Assembly: GCA_027488905.1 (NCBI GenBank)
Contig: JAIYAT010000035.1
Span: forward strand, 558,001 to 622,000
Source: Bacteroidota bacterium
GTDB lineage: Bacteria > Bacteroidota > Bacteroidia > UKL13-3
Length of the DNA stretch: 64,000 nucleotides
Direction: 5' to 3'
The position numbers and the translations under genes are program-made. Shown here in pieces: positions 8,147-15,810 of this stretch. The notes under the pieces are model-generated. The model was not told the origin of the DNA and did no database searches. It saw nothing but the letters and a program-made list of their open reading frames with translations. Positions within the stretch are counted from its first letter, which is position 1. Every line of letters begins with the position of its first letter.

Positions 8147-9454
8147 TTATTGACTGTTTTTAGCTGCTTTTTTAGGAGCTGCTTTTGGCTCTTCTGAAAC
8201 TACTTCTTCAACATCTACTTGTTTCTCAAGTGTATTGATGCGTTTTCTTAGTTCATAAATGGTTTTGTATAATTCGTCCATTTCGGTGCGATTTATAATT
8301 GGCAAGTGAGCCATTGCCTTTTCCATTTGTGCTTCAACTTTCTTTTTAAGTGTCAATTGCATTGCGCTAACTTCACTCATTAACTTAGAATACTCTTCAG
8401 TTTCAAATAAGCTAATAAAATTTTTATCGTTATGATTTAACCACTCTTGGTAAATTGTCATAAAGCTTTTGAACTCCTCTCCATTTTGCATTCTTGTATA
8501 CAAACCTTCTGAAAATTGATCCATAGCCTTTAAACCAGTTGTATACATCATGTATTGCATTTGAGAATTCTTCATGTTGTATACAGCCATCATATTTGCC
8601 ATTTCTTTCATTACTTCCATGTTTTGAGTGCTTGCATTTGAAGGCATTATTTTTGTTAATGGCGCAAAAGTAGCATTCATTTGGTTGTACCATTGTTCGT
8701 AGTTATTGAACATTGTACCAAACATATCAGCAGGCATCATTTGATTGAACTGTTGTTGCATGTTGCCTTTCATGGTATCGAACATAGATTTGTTCATACC
8801 CATCATTTTATCCATGTTTGCTTTCATGTCACCACTCATGTTGCCCATGAAGGTCTTCATGAAATCAGGTTGCATGTTAAACATCTTATCCATCATGTCT
8901 TTGTAAGCAGAGGTGTTAAACATTTGCTTAAACATTTCAGGTGTATATGTTTTGTCTTGTAAAGAATTGATCATAGGCATCATAAATTGATACATCTTCA
9001 TGAACATTTCTGCATTGTTAAATAATCCAGTAAAAGAACTTTTTGGAGTACCTTCATTCATTTGAGCCATCATTTGGTTATACGCACCTGTCATGGTTTC
9101 TTTCCAAGAATTGAACATACCTAACATTCCATTCATATCTGTGTTCATTGCATTTGCAGCAGGCATAGATTTGAACATATTTTGGCTCATATCTACCCAA
9201 TTTTTACCCATGTCCATTTGGCTTTTCATCCAATTGTTAAAGAAATCAAAAGCAGGCATATTAGGGTTTTGAGAATTTGATTGGTTGAACCAAGACATTT
9301 GATTATCGTACCATTTCTTGAAGAAATCAGAATTAAAATCAACTGAAGAAGAATTAAACATTGCTTTTTGCATTGTTTCTGCTGCATTTGTGATAGTTTC
9401 GGCAGCTTGCTTTTGCATATCTGCAAAAGTTTCAAACATGTTTTTATTTTCCAT
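8147..9454 (-). CDS. phaE: Class III PHA synthase subunit PhaE, methionine-rich
   Basis: Non-catalytic partner of PhaC, 435 residues. The family C-terminal motif is clear: LPIINRTEMDELYKTIYELR followed by a short coiled coil (RINTLEKQ). The N-terminus starts with a phasin-like amphipathic helix (FADMQKQAAETITNAAETM) and the FKKWYDNQMSWF pattern. The tail is Ala/Lys-rich (KAAPKKAAK), as in granule-associated proteins. By hand count 67 of 435 residues are Met, concentrated in residues 60-320, with many Asn, Gln and Phe, which is far outside normal composition. A good promoter candidate lies upstream (9513-9542). It is transcribed toward phaC. Confidence 0.85.
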   Translation of the reverse strand: MENKNMFETFADMQKQAAETITNAAETMQKAMFNSSSVDFNSDFFKKWYDNQMSWFNQSNSQNPNMPAFDFFNNWMKSQMDMGKNWVDMSQNMFKSMPAANAMNTDMNGMLGMFNSWKETMTGAYNQMMAQMNEGTPKSSFTGLFNNAEMFMKMYQFMMPMINSLQDKTYTPEMFKQMFNTSAYKDMMDKMFNMQPDFMKTFMGNMSGDMKANMDKMMGMNKSMFDTMKGNMQQQFNQMMPADMFGTMFNNYEQWYNQMNATFAPLTKIMPSNASTQNMEVMKEMANMMAVYNMKNSQMQYMMYTTGLKAMDQFSEGLYTRMQNGEEFKSFMTIYQEWLNHNDKNFISLFETEEYSKLMSEVSAMQLTLKKKVEAQMEKAMAHLPIINRTEMDELYKTIYELRKRINTLEKQVDVEEVVSEEPKAAPKKAAKNSQ

Positions 9455-9512
9455 TTTTTTTGGTTATTATTGTATTTGGTAGCTAGACACTTTGTTTGTC
9501 TCAAATCGGGCG

Positions 9513-9542
9513 CAAAATTAGTATAAATTATTTATTTTCAAT
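9513..9542 (-). promoter_or_regulatory. Candidate Bacteroidota-type promoter for phaE(-phaC)
   Basis: On the minus strand ATTG, an 18-nt spacer and TAATTTTG fit the TTTG-N19-TAnnTTTG consensus of the Bacteroidota housekeeping sigma factor. Transcription would begin near 9506, giving a leader of about 50 nt before the phaE ATG. The rest of the 250-bp gap (9455-9704) is AT-rich; I see no clear promoter for the divergent MaoC gene. Confidence 0.5.
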
Positions 9543-9704
9543 ATACTTACTGTTATTTAATTGTCAATTCGCCTCAATCCTTTGTGGCTCTAAGAAAGAA
9601 ATTATTTTCGCAACAAATTGAATGATCCTTTTTTGATTTTTTATTTAGCTTGATTATTAATTTTCTGCGTAAAAAGTTTATACTTCAGAAAATTTATTAA
9701 AAAT

Positions 9705-10121
9705 ATGAATGCACCAAAAGTTGGGGATATATTTACCCATGACATTACCTACACACAAGAAAACGTTAACCTCTACGCTCAAATAAGTGGAGATGTAAAT
9801 CCATTACATATAGATGAAGAGGCTGGAAAAAACAGCATGTTCGGACGCAACATTATTCATGGCCATTACAGTGCAAGTGTTTTCACTAAAATATTTGGAA
9901 CACTATTATATGCAGATGGCCATATTTACATGAAACAAAACAATACTTTTTTAAGACCAATGTTTGCAAACACCCCTTATAGAGCTATCATTACAGTAAA
10001 AGAAGTTTTTCCAGAGAAAAACAGAGTTTTATACGAAACTAAGGTTGTTGAAATTGAATCTGGACAAGAAACCATCACTGGTGATGCGCTTTTAATGAAT
10101 AAGAAGCAGTACGTTTGGTAG
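9705..10121 (+). CDS. MaoC-like (R)-specific enoyl-CoA hydratase
   Basis: A 138-residue hotdog-fold hydratase. The hydratase-2 motif is present as AQISGDVNPLHIDEEAG with catalytic D30 and H35, then FGRNIIHGHYSASVF. PhaJ-type enzymes of this family convert enoyl-CoA from beta-oxidation to (R)-3-hydroxyacyl-CoA, the PHA monomer, and the location 250 bp from divergent phaE-phaC supports that role. Specificity for chain length is not readable. A strong bidirectional terminator follows at 10141-10181. Confidence 0.85.
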   Translation: MNAPKVGDIFTHDITYTQENVNLYAQISGDVNPLHIDEEAGKNSMFGRNIIHGHYSASVFTKIFGTLLYADGHIYMKQNNTFLRPMFANTPYRAIITVKEVFPEKNRVLYETKVVEIESGQETITGDALLMNKKQYVW

Positions 10122-10140
10122 TTTAAAATAATTCAAAAAA

Positions 10141-10181
10141 AAATCGGAAGATCATTTTCAAAGAATTTGGTCTTCCGATTT
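10141..10181. terminator. Bidirectional intrinsic terminator
   Basis: An 11-bp perfect stem (AAATCGGAAGA pairing with TCTTCCGATTT) with a 19-nt loop, flanked by an A-run on the left and a T-run on the right. It serves the MaoC gene (+) and the glycosyltransferase (-). The stop codon of the latter (10158-10160) lies in the loop, so the right arm is coding sequence. Confidence 0.85.
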
Positions 10182-11402
10182 TTTGTTTTTAGCCATGATG
10201 TATTTGCTCAAATATCTTGTACTTGCCATGGTATGATGCTGCAAAATCTGACCCATGAAATTTCCTTGCCTATGAACTTTTAAATTTAAGTTTAGCTCCT
10301 TCAAACCTTCAAAAAAGTTTGGTTCAAACCGTACCCTGCTAAAACTATTTTCTAGTATTTTTTTTCCGGTTTGAACCGATTCTGTCCAAAGCGTAATATC
10401 TGAATAAAGCAAACATGCTTTATAAGCAAATTCGTTTAAATCATTGGAAACAAAGCCAGGCCAATCCGAGTTACTTGCAATTCCTTCAGCACCAATAGAA
10501 GTGGTAACGGAAGGTGTTCCAGCTTGCATGGCTTCTAATAATTTCCCTTTTAACCCAGCGCCAAATAACATGGGAGCCAAACAAACTCTTGCCTTTTTCA
10601 TGACTTGTGCTACCTGCTCTGCCCTACCCTTTACCATAAATCCATCTTTCTCGCTATGCAAACTATTTAGTTTTTCATCGCAATAGGCTCCATAAATATT
10701 TAAGTTGGCTTCAGGTAGTTTCTTATGAATAAGTGGCCAAATTTTTTCTTTTAAAACTATTACTGCATGTCTATTTGGTTCATGGTAAAAGTTACCAATA
10801 AATATAAAATCCTTTCTTTCCTCAAAAATTGGAGAAGATTCATTTGTTGGTTCAAACCAAATTGGAAAATACCAAAGCAACTTTGAACTTATATTAAAGG
10901 TTTCTATGAGCAATGAAAGCTCATAAGTAGAAATAATTAGGCTTAAATCGCACCTTAAAATACTTGCAATTTCTCTCTTGGCAATGTCAGTTTGCATTTC
11001 AGCTAAGCTCATTTCTACGCCCTTCTTCACTGCATTATGCCTAGCCTTTCTTAAAAAATGCAGGTCTTCTGTATCTAAAATTTTAATGGCAGTAGGTAAA
11101 ATTTCAGAAACCCTCCAACCAAATTGTTCTTCAATCATAAATCGATCAAACAAAACTATAGTTGGGTTTAAAGCTTTAAGAAATTCATCAAAAGAATCAT
11201 CATTCAACTTTATTGAGCAAGTTTCAATCTCTAACTTAGCTAATGGGAATTCAAACTCACTGTGTTGTGCCGCAGAAGCAAAAACCACTTTATATCCATA
11301 ATTGGAAAATCCTTTTATCAATTGCATCATTCTTACGCCAGCTGCACTTGAATTTGGTTCAGGCCAAACAAAACCAATAATTAATAGGATGGGTCTTTCC
11401 AT
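10158..11402 (-). CDS. Glycosyltransferase, GT4-like (GT-B fold)
   Basis: A 414-residue cytoplasmic glycosyltransferase. The N-terminal Rossmann half begins ILLIIGFVWPEPNSSAAGVRM, a typical GT4 acceptor-site opening. The C-terminal half has IGNFYHEPNRHA and the nucleotide-sugar region APMLFGAGLKGKLLEAMQAGTP, with the GxGxKxKxxEAM pattern. Substrate is unknown. The last eight codons (KKSEDQIL) run into the stem of the shared terminator. It contains three GGTTCAAACC-type repeats (10321, 10369, 10849), the densest cluster in the window. It is divergent from miaE, 39 bp away. Confidence 0.8.
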   Translation of the reverse strand: MERPILLIIGFVWPEPNSSAAGVRMMQLIKGFSNYGYKVVFASAAQHSEFEFPLAKLEIETCSIKLNDDSFDEFLKALNPTIVLFDRFMIEEQFGWRVSEILPTAIKILDTEDLHFLRKARHNAVKKGVEMSLAEMQTDIAKREIASILRCDLSLIISTYELSLLIETFNISSKLLWYFPIWFEPTNESSPIFEERKDFIFIGNFYHEPNRHAVIVLKEKIWPLIHKKLPEANLNIYGAYCDEKLNSLHSEKDGFMVKGRAEQVAQVMKKARVCLAPMLFGAGLKGKLLEAMQAGTPSVTTSIGAEGIASNSDWPGFVSNDLNEFAYKACLLYSDITLWTESVQTGKKILENSFSRVRFEPNFFEGLKELNLNLKVHRQGNFMGQILQHHTMASTRYLSKYIMAKNKKSEDQIL

Positions 11403-11416
11403 TTCACAAATAAACC

Positions 11417-11424
11417 TATTTTTG
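11417..11424 (+). promoter_or_regulatory. -7 box (TATTTTTG) for miaE
   Basis: A perfect TAnnTTTG box in the 39-bp gap between the divergent glycosyltransferase and miaE, 17 nt before the ATG. No convincing -33 TTTG is seen at the right distance, so this is a weak call. Confidence 0.35.
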
Positions 11425-11441
11425 CAAGTAAATAAACAAAC

Positions 11442-12023
11442 ATGTTAGGATTAAAACTCGCAACAGACCCTAGATGGGTTGATATTGTAGAAGAAAATAT
11501 TGAAGCCATACTTTCAGACCATGCTTGGTGCGAGCAAAAGGCTGCAAGCAATGCAATTACAATTATTACTAATAACTCAGAGCACCCCGACTTAGTTACT
11601 GCCATGTTGGGTATTGCCAAAGAAGAAGTGGAGCATTTTGAAAGGGTTCATGAGTTAATTGTAAAACGCGGACTTACCTTACAAAGAGAGAAAAAGGATG
11701 AATATGTAAATGATTTAATGAAATTTCTTAAAAAAGATGGCAGTAGAAAAGCCTCATTTGTAGATAGAATGTTGTTTTCGGCACTCATTGAGGCAAGAAG
11801 TTGCGAACGGTTTAAGGTGCTATCCAAAAACATTAGCGACCCCGAGTTATCAGCCTTTTACAGAGAACTCATGGAAAGTGAAGCCAATCATTATACAACC
11901 TTCTTAGGTTATGCAAGAAAATATGGCGATGGTATTGATGTAGAAAAAAGATGGAAAGAATGGCTTGATTATGAAAACTCAATCATTGTAAATTATGGTA
12001 AACGCGAAACCATGCATGGTTAA
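11442..12023 (+). CDS. miaE: tRNA-(ms2io6A)-hydroxylase MiaE
   Basis: Non-haem diiron monooxygenase that hydroxylates the isopentenyl group of ms2i6A37 in tRNAs reading U-starting codons. The protein has 193 residues. Diiron ligands sit in the four-helix bundle: DHAWCEQKAA, AKEEVEHFERVH, EARSCERF and ESEANHY. The partner that installs the isopentenyl group, miaA, lies in the same window (30644-31528). A strong terminator follows. Confidence 0.92.
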   Translation: MLGLKLATDPRWVDIVEENIEAILSDHAWCEQKAASNAITIITNNSEHPDLVTAMLGIAKEEVEHFERVHELIVKRGLTLQREKKDEYVNDLMKFLKKDGSRKASFVDRMLFSALIEARSCERFKVLSKNISDPELSAFYRELMESEANHYTTFLGYARKYGDGIDVEKRWKEWLDYENSIIVNYGKRETMHG

Positions 12024-12042
12024 TCAAATAGTATAAAAAAAG

Positions 12043-12070
12043 AAAGCCCGATGATTTCTCATCGGGCTTT
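12043..12070. terminator. Bidirectional intrinsic terminator
   Basis: A 12-bp perfect stem AAAGCCCGATGA / TCATCGGGCTTT around a 4-nt loop, with A-rich and T-rich flanks on both sides. It separates miaE (+) from the convergent CstB-like gene (-). Confidence 0.9.
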
Positions 12071-12088
12071 TCTTTTTAAAAAATTGTA

Positions 12089-13510
12089 TTATAACATCGT
12101 TGTAGGACAAACATAATTTGTTTTAGGAATTTCAGTTTCGCTCAATTGTTTAAATCCTCCTAAAATATTTACAAGGTTATCAAAACCTCTTGCTTTAAGG
12201 ATTGAAGCTGCAATAACAGATCTATATCCTCCTGCACAATGCAAATAATAGGTTTGTTCTGGTTGAACACTACTCATATTTGAATTAATAAAATCTAATG
12301 GAAAGCTTGTAGCACCCATTAAATGTTGGCTTTTAAACTCACTGTCTCTGCGAACATCTAAAAGTTTGACATGTTCATGAGAAAGATAAAAATCAGCAAA
12401 AGCACTTGCTTCCATTTCTTTAATTGAATCTACCGGCTTACCTTCTTTTATCCAAGCCTCCATTCCTCCTTTTAGAAATCCTTTTGCATTGTCATAACCA
12501 ACACGAGATAATCTCAATACAACTTCCTCTTCTCTGCCCTCTTCGGCAATAATTAAAATGGGTTGTTTTAAATCGGTTACCAAGGTACCAACCCATGGCG
12601 CAAAGCTATCATCAATTCCAATAAAGATTGCACCCGGAATAAATGCTTTGGTAAATTCATCTTTCTTACGTGTGTCAATAATCAATGCATTCTCTACTTC
12701 CTGAACCAACTGAAATGCATCAGGTGAAAGTGCAATGGTACCTTGCTTCAAGACTTCATCAATGCTTGTTAAACCACCTAAGATATTCATCAAAACATTA
12801 TGCGGAAAATACTGAGGAGGTTCAACTAAACCATCGGTAACTTCTTTGATAAATTGTTCTTTTGTTAAACCTGGTCTTAAAGCATAATTTACCTCCTTTT
12901 GATGGCCTAAAGTATCTGTTGTTTCTTTGCTCATATTCTTGCCACAAGCGCTGCCTGCGCCATGTCCAGGATATACGATAACATCATTTGGCAAAGGCAT
13001 AATTTTGTTTTGTAAGGAATCAAACAACAATCCAGCTAGGAATTGTGGGGTAATGTCAGCCTTAACTTTTTGAACCAAATCTGGTCTACCAACGTCTCCA
13101 ATAAATAAAGTATCACCTGTAAAAATCGCAACATCTTTTCCTTGTTCATCACGCAATAAAAAAGTTGAAGATTCCATGGTATGTCCTGGTGTATGTAAAA
13201 CCACTATTTCGGCATTTCCAAATTTTAACACTTCACCATCTTCAGCCACATGTGCCTCGTAGGATGGTTTAGCTGTTGGTCCAAATACTATGGTTGCGCC
13301 AGATTTCTTGGCAAGGTCAATATGGCCACTTACAAAATCTGCATGGAAGTGGGTTTCCAGGATATACTTAATCTTTGCTCCATTTTTTTCGGCACGCGCA
13401 ATATAAGGGGCATATTCTCTTAGGGGGTCAATGATTATTGCTTCCCCATTGCTTTCTAAATAATAGGCAGCCTCTGCAAGACAACCTGTGTAAATTTGTT
13501 CAACTTTCAT
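12089..13510 (-). CDS. Persulfide dioxygenase-sulfurtransferase (CstB-like: MBL + two rhodanese domains)
   Basis: A 473-residue sulfur-detoxifying enzyme. The N-terminal MBL domain has ETHFHADFVSGH (H54, H56, D58), HTPGHT and TGDTLFIGDVGRPD, the mononuclear-iron persulfide dioxygenase pattern. The first rhodanese domain (~270-360) has no cysteine in its loop (IAEEGREEE), so it is a pseudo-domain. The second has the nucleophile C425 in LHCAGGYRS. This matches staphylococcal CstB, which oxidises persulfide to sulfite and then makes thiosulfate. Expected location is the cytoplasm. It is monocistronic, with a terminator downstream and 140 bp upstream without a clear promoter. Confidence 0.85.
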   Translation of the reverse strand: MKVEQIYTGCLAEAAYYLESNGEAIIIDPLREYAPYIARAEKNGAKIKYILETHFHADFVSGHIDLAKKSGATIVFGPTAKPSYEAHVAEDGEVLKFGNAEIVVLHTPGHTMESSTFLLRDEQGKDVAIFTGDTLFIGDVGRPDLVQKVKADITPQFLAGLLFDSLQNKIMPLPNDVIVYPGHGAGSACGKNMSKETTDTLGHQKEVNYALRPGLTKEQFIKEVTDGLVEPPQYFPHNVLMNILGGLTSIDEVLKQGTIALSPDAFQLVQEVENALIIDTRKKDEFTKAFIPGAIFIGIDDSFAPWVGTLVTDLKQPILIIAEEGREEEVVLRLSRVGYDNAKGFLKGGMEAWIKEGKPVDSIKEMEASAFADFYLSHEHVKLLDVRRDSEFKSQHLMGATSFPLDFINSNMSSVQPEQTYYLHCAGGYRSVIAASILKARGFDNLVNILGGFKQLSETEIPKTNYVCPTTML

Positions 13511-13650
13511 ATCTGTAATTGTTTAGTTTGAGAATTTGTAACAACACAAAGGTCAAACAATCACTTCATATAAAAGGTGATTAAAGTAACATAAGCACCT
13601 TAAAAAAGTTGATAGAAATCAGGTTTTCCTATTTGTAAGGAATTTTGAAA

Positions 13651-14550
13651 TTATTTGCTATCTAAAATCACAGGAGTATTTCCTTTACCCATGATAATAA
13701 CCTTTGAATTTGGAGATTTTGCTAATTCTAGGTTTGCCTTAATAGTTTCGTATTGCAATTGCTTATCTGTTAGTCCAGAGCTAATAATACGCTGATAATC
13801 TGCAATACCTTGCGCCTCTACCCTTTTTCTTTCTGCTTCTTGCTTTTCCTTTTGTAAGACAAATTGCATTTTTTGAGCATCTTGCTCTGCATTAATTTTC
13901 GATTCAATGCTTGCTTTAACAGATGCGGGTAAGGTTATGTTTCGAACCAATAATTGTTCTAAAATGATTCCTCTATCTCTAAAACTTTTTTCAATTGTTT
14001 TATAGATTCTATTTTGAAACTCATCTCTTCTGCTAGAATACAAAGCCACGGCATCATAATAAACTGCATTGTCTCTAATGGCAGTTCTGGTAATTGGGCG
14101 AATAATTTTGGTATTGTAATCTAAGCCAGTTTCATTTAAAATTTTTGGTGCATCTGAGGGAACAACTTTAAATAAAACGGTCAAGTCAATGGTCACTTCC
14201 AATCCATCCGCTGTTAATATTCTAATGGCATCATCTCCTGCTTTGTCTCCTTCATCATGTATGCCACTCATGGTGTAATTTTGCGTTCTAACATCTAATG
14301 TCTTTATATCTAACAAAGGATTAATCACGTGTAACCCACTTTCTAAAATATCGCTTTGCACTTTACCAAATAAGACCTTTACACCTATAAAACCGGCATC
14401 AATTTGTTTAAAGCATGAGGTAACAAATCCTAACAAGGCCAAGGCTATTCCAACTACTCGTAAGGTTGGAAGAAATTTTCTAATGGCATCTACATTTGAG
14501 ATAAACAAGGTGGCTATAAAAATAATAGCGCCTAATACAATAAATAACAT
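13651..14550 (-). CDS. SPFH/prohibitin family membrane protein
   Basis: A 299-residue membrane-anchored scaffold protein. Two hydrophobic segments (1-17 and ~30-47) precede an SPFH domain (~52-220: FIGVKVLFGKVQSDILESGLHVINPLLDIKTLDVRTQ) and a charged coiled-coil helix (KEKQEAERKRVEAQGIADYQRI). Prohibitin-like proteins form large rings in the inner membrane, often with FtsH; no ftsH is next to it here. A TATATTTG -7 box lies 19 nt upstream of the ATG (14570-14577). Confidence 0.85.
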   Translation of the reverse strand: MLFIVLGAIIFIATLFISNVDAIRKFLPTLRVVGIALALLGFVTSCFKQIDAGFIGVKVLFGKVQSDILESGLHVINPLLDIKTLDVRTQNYTMSGIHDEGDKAGDDAIRILTADGLEVTIDLTVLFKVVPSDAPKILNETGLDYNTKIIRPITRTAIRDNAVYYDAVALYSSRRDEFQNRIYKTIEKSFRDRGIILEQLLVRNITLPASVKASIESKINAEQDAQKMQFVLQKEKQEAERKRVEAQGIADYQRIISSGLTDKQLQYETIKANLELAKSPNSKVIIMGKGNTPVILDSK

Positions 14551-14569
14551 GGTGGTAATTATTAAGACT

Positions 14570-14577
14570 CAAATATA
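14570..14577 (-). promoter_or_regulatory. -7 box (TATATTTG) for the SPFH gene
   Basis: A perfect TAnnTTTG on the minus strand, 19 nt before the start codon. The nearest TTTG is 24 nt upstream of it, longer than the usual spacer, so confidence is modest. The remainder of the 141-bp gap (14551-14691) holds a GGTTCAAACC repeat at 14679 and nothing else I recognise. Confidence 0.4.
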
Positions 14578-14678
14578 CAATGTATTAGTAGGTATTGATA
14601 CCAAAGTTCATCAAATAATGAAGCCATTTAACATCATTTTTTGAAGAAATACAGGAAAATATAGATTTTACAGTATTG

Positions 14679-14688
14679 GGTTCAAACC
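14679..14688 (+). repeat. Intergenic copy of GGTTCAAACC
   Basis: This copy lies 3 nt beyond the mltG stop codon, in context TTGGGTTCAAACCGATTT. It is one of four copies outside coding sequence, which shows that the motif is not a by-product of protein coding. Confidence 0.85.
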
Positions 14689-14691
14689 GAT

Positions 14692-15777
14692 TTAATAAAT
14701 GCCTCTTTGATTGAGTGCTTTTTGATACCTACGAGCATTGTTAATATGCTGCTCCAAGCTAGATGCAAAAGCATGGTAGCCGCTAAAATCCTCTTTGGCA
14801 CAGAAGTAAAAATAATCGTGTTGCTCGGCATTGAGCACTGCATCTATGGCTTGGATAGAAGCTGTGCAAATTGGACCAGGCGGCAACCCCGCATTCTGAT
14901 AAGTATTATAAGGAGAATTAAGCGCCGTATGAATACTAGTTACCCTTTTGATGTTTTTATCATTCCAAGCATAGATAACAGTTGGGTCAGCCTGCAATGG
15001 AATTCCTTTTGCTAAACGGTTCAAATAAACGCCTGCCACGGTATGCATTTCGCTTTTTTGATTGGTTTCTTTTTGTACAATTGACGCAAGCACACTTACT
15101 TGCGCTAAACTCAGTCTCTTTTCAATAGCTTTGGCAATGCGCTCTTGAGTCCAAAATTTCAAATATTCCTTATGCATTCTAGCTAAAAAAGCATCTGCAC
15201 TAGTGTTCCAGTATAAATTATAAGTATTCGGAATAAACATCGAGATAATGTTTAAGGTATCAAATCCATACTTCTTAACCATTGCCGTATCTATGAGTTT
15301 TGCTAAGAATACAGTGCTATCAATTTCTAAATTCTGAGCAACAAAAGAGGCTAAATCAACTGGTCTTTCTTCATACTTTAAGACTAAATCAATTGGTTCT
15401 TGCCTACCTTTAATAATCATTCTCACCAATTCAAAATTATTCATTCCTTCCTTTAGCTTATACCTTCCAGGCTTCATCTTTTCTTCCAATTTAAGCAATG
15501 CAGCCAAGCGAATGAAGGATTCAGGATTAATAAAATTGTAGTTATTTCTAATTTGCGAAAGAAATTTATAATAATTCTTCTGCGAGTTAACTGTAATAAA
15601 TGCCTCCTTACTTTGTTGTTGTTTGACAATATTTGATGAAAACACATCAGTGTAAATCTTATATGCGGCAACTACCAACAATAATAAACTCACCCACAAA
15701 ATGGGTTTAAAATTTTTAGATGCGTTTTGAAATTGGTTATTATGAGCAGGCATTACACTTTTTTTATGGCTATTCAA
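14692..15777 (-). CDS. mltG: Endolytic murein transglycosylase MltG
   Basis: Inner-membrane lytic transglycosylase (YceG family) that cleaves nascent glycan strands and sets their length. The 361-residue protein has a cytoplasmic N-terminus, one membrane helix (~27-44), a LysM-like region (GRYKLKEGMNNFELVRMI) and the catalytic domain with the essential glutamate in ASIVQKETNQ, followed by VAGVYLNRL and LQADPTVIYA. It is the last gene of the leftward operon, 33 nt after the cytochrome gene. Confidence 0.92.
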   Translation of the reverse strand: MNSHKKSVMPAHNNQFQNASKNFKPILWVSLLLLVVAAYKIYTDVFSSNIVKQQQSKEAFITVNSQKNYYKFLSQIRNNYNFINPESFIRLAALLKLEEKMKPGRYKLKEGMNNFELVRMIIKGRQEPIDLVLKYEERPVDLASFVAQNLEIDSTVFLAKLIDTAMVKKYGFDTLNIISMFIPNTYNLYWNTSADAFLARMHKEYLKFWTQERIAKAIEKRLSLAQVSVLASIVQKETNQKSEMHTVAGVYLNRLAKGIPLQADPTVIYAWNDKNIKRVTSIHTALNSPYNTYQNAGLPPGPICTASIQAIDAVLNAEQHDYFYFCAKEDFSGYHAFASSLEQHINNARRYQKALNQRGIY

Positions 15778-15810
15778 ATAAATAACTTTTGCAATAGGTT
15801 TCTTAGTATA

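Noticed and set aside
8430-9504. Open frames of 87-93 codons on other frames of phaE, including a His-rich one on the + strand
   Set aside because: They arise from the repetitive Met (ATG/CAT) codon pattern of phaE; they show no family resemblance and no start context.
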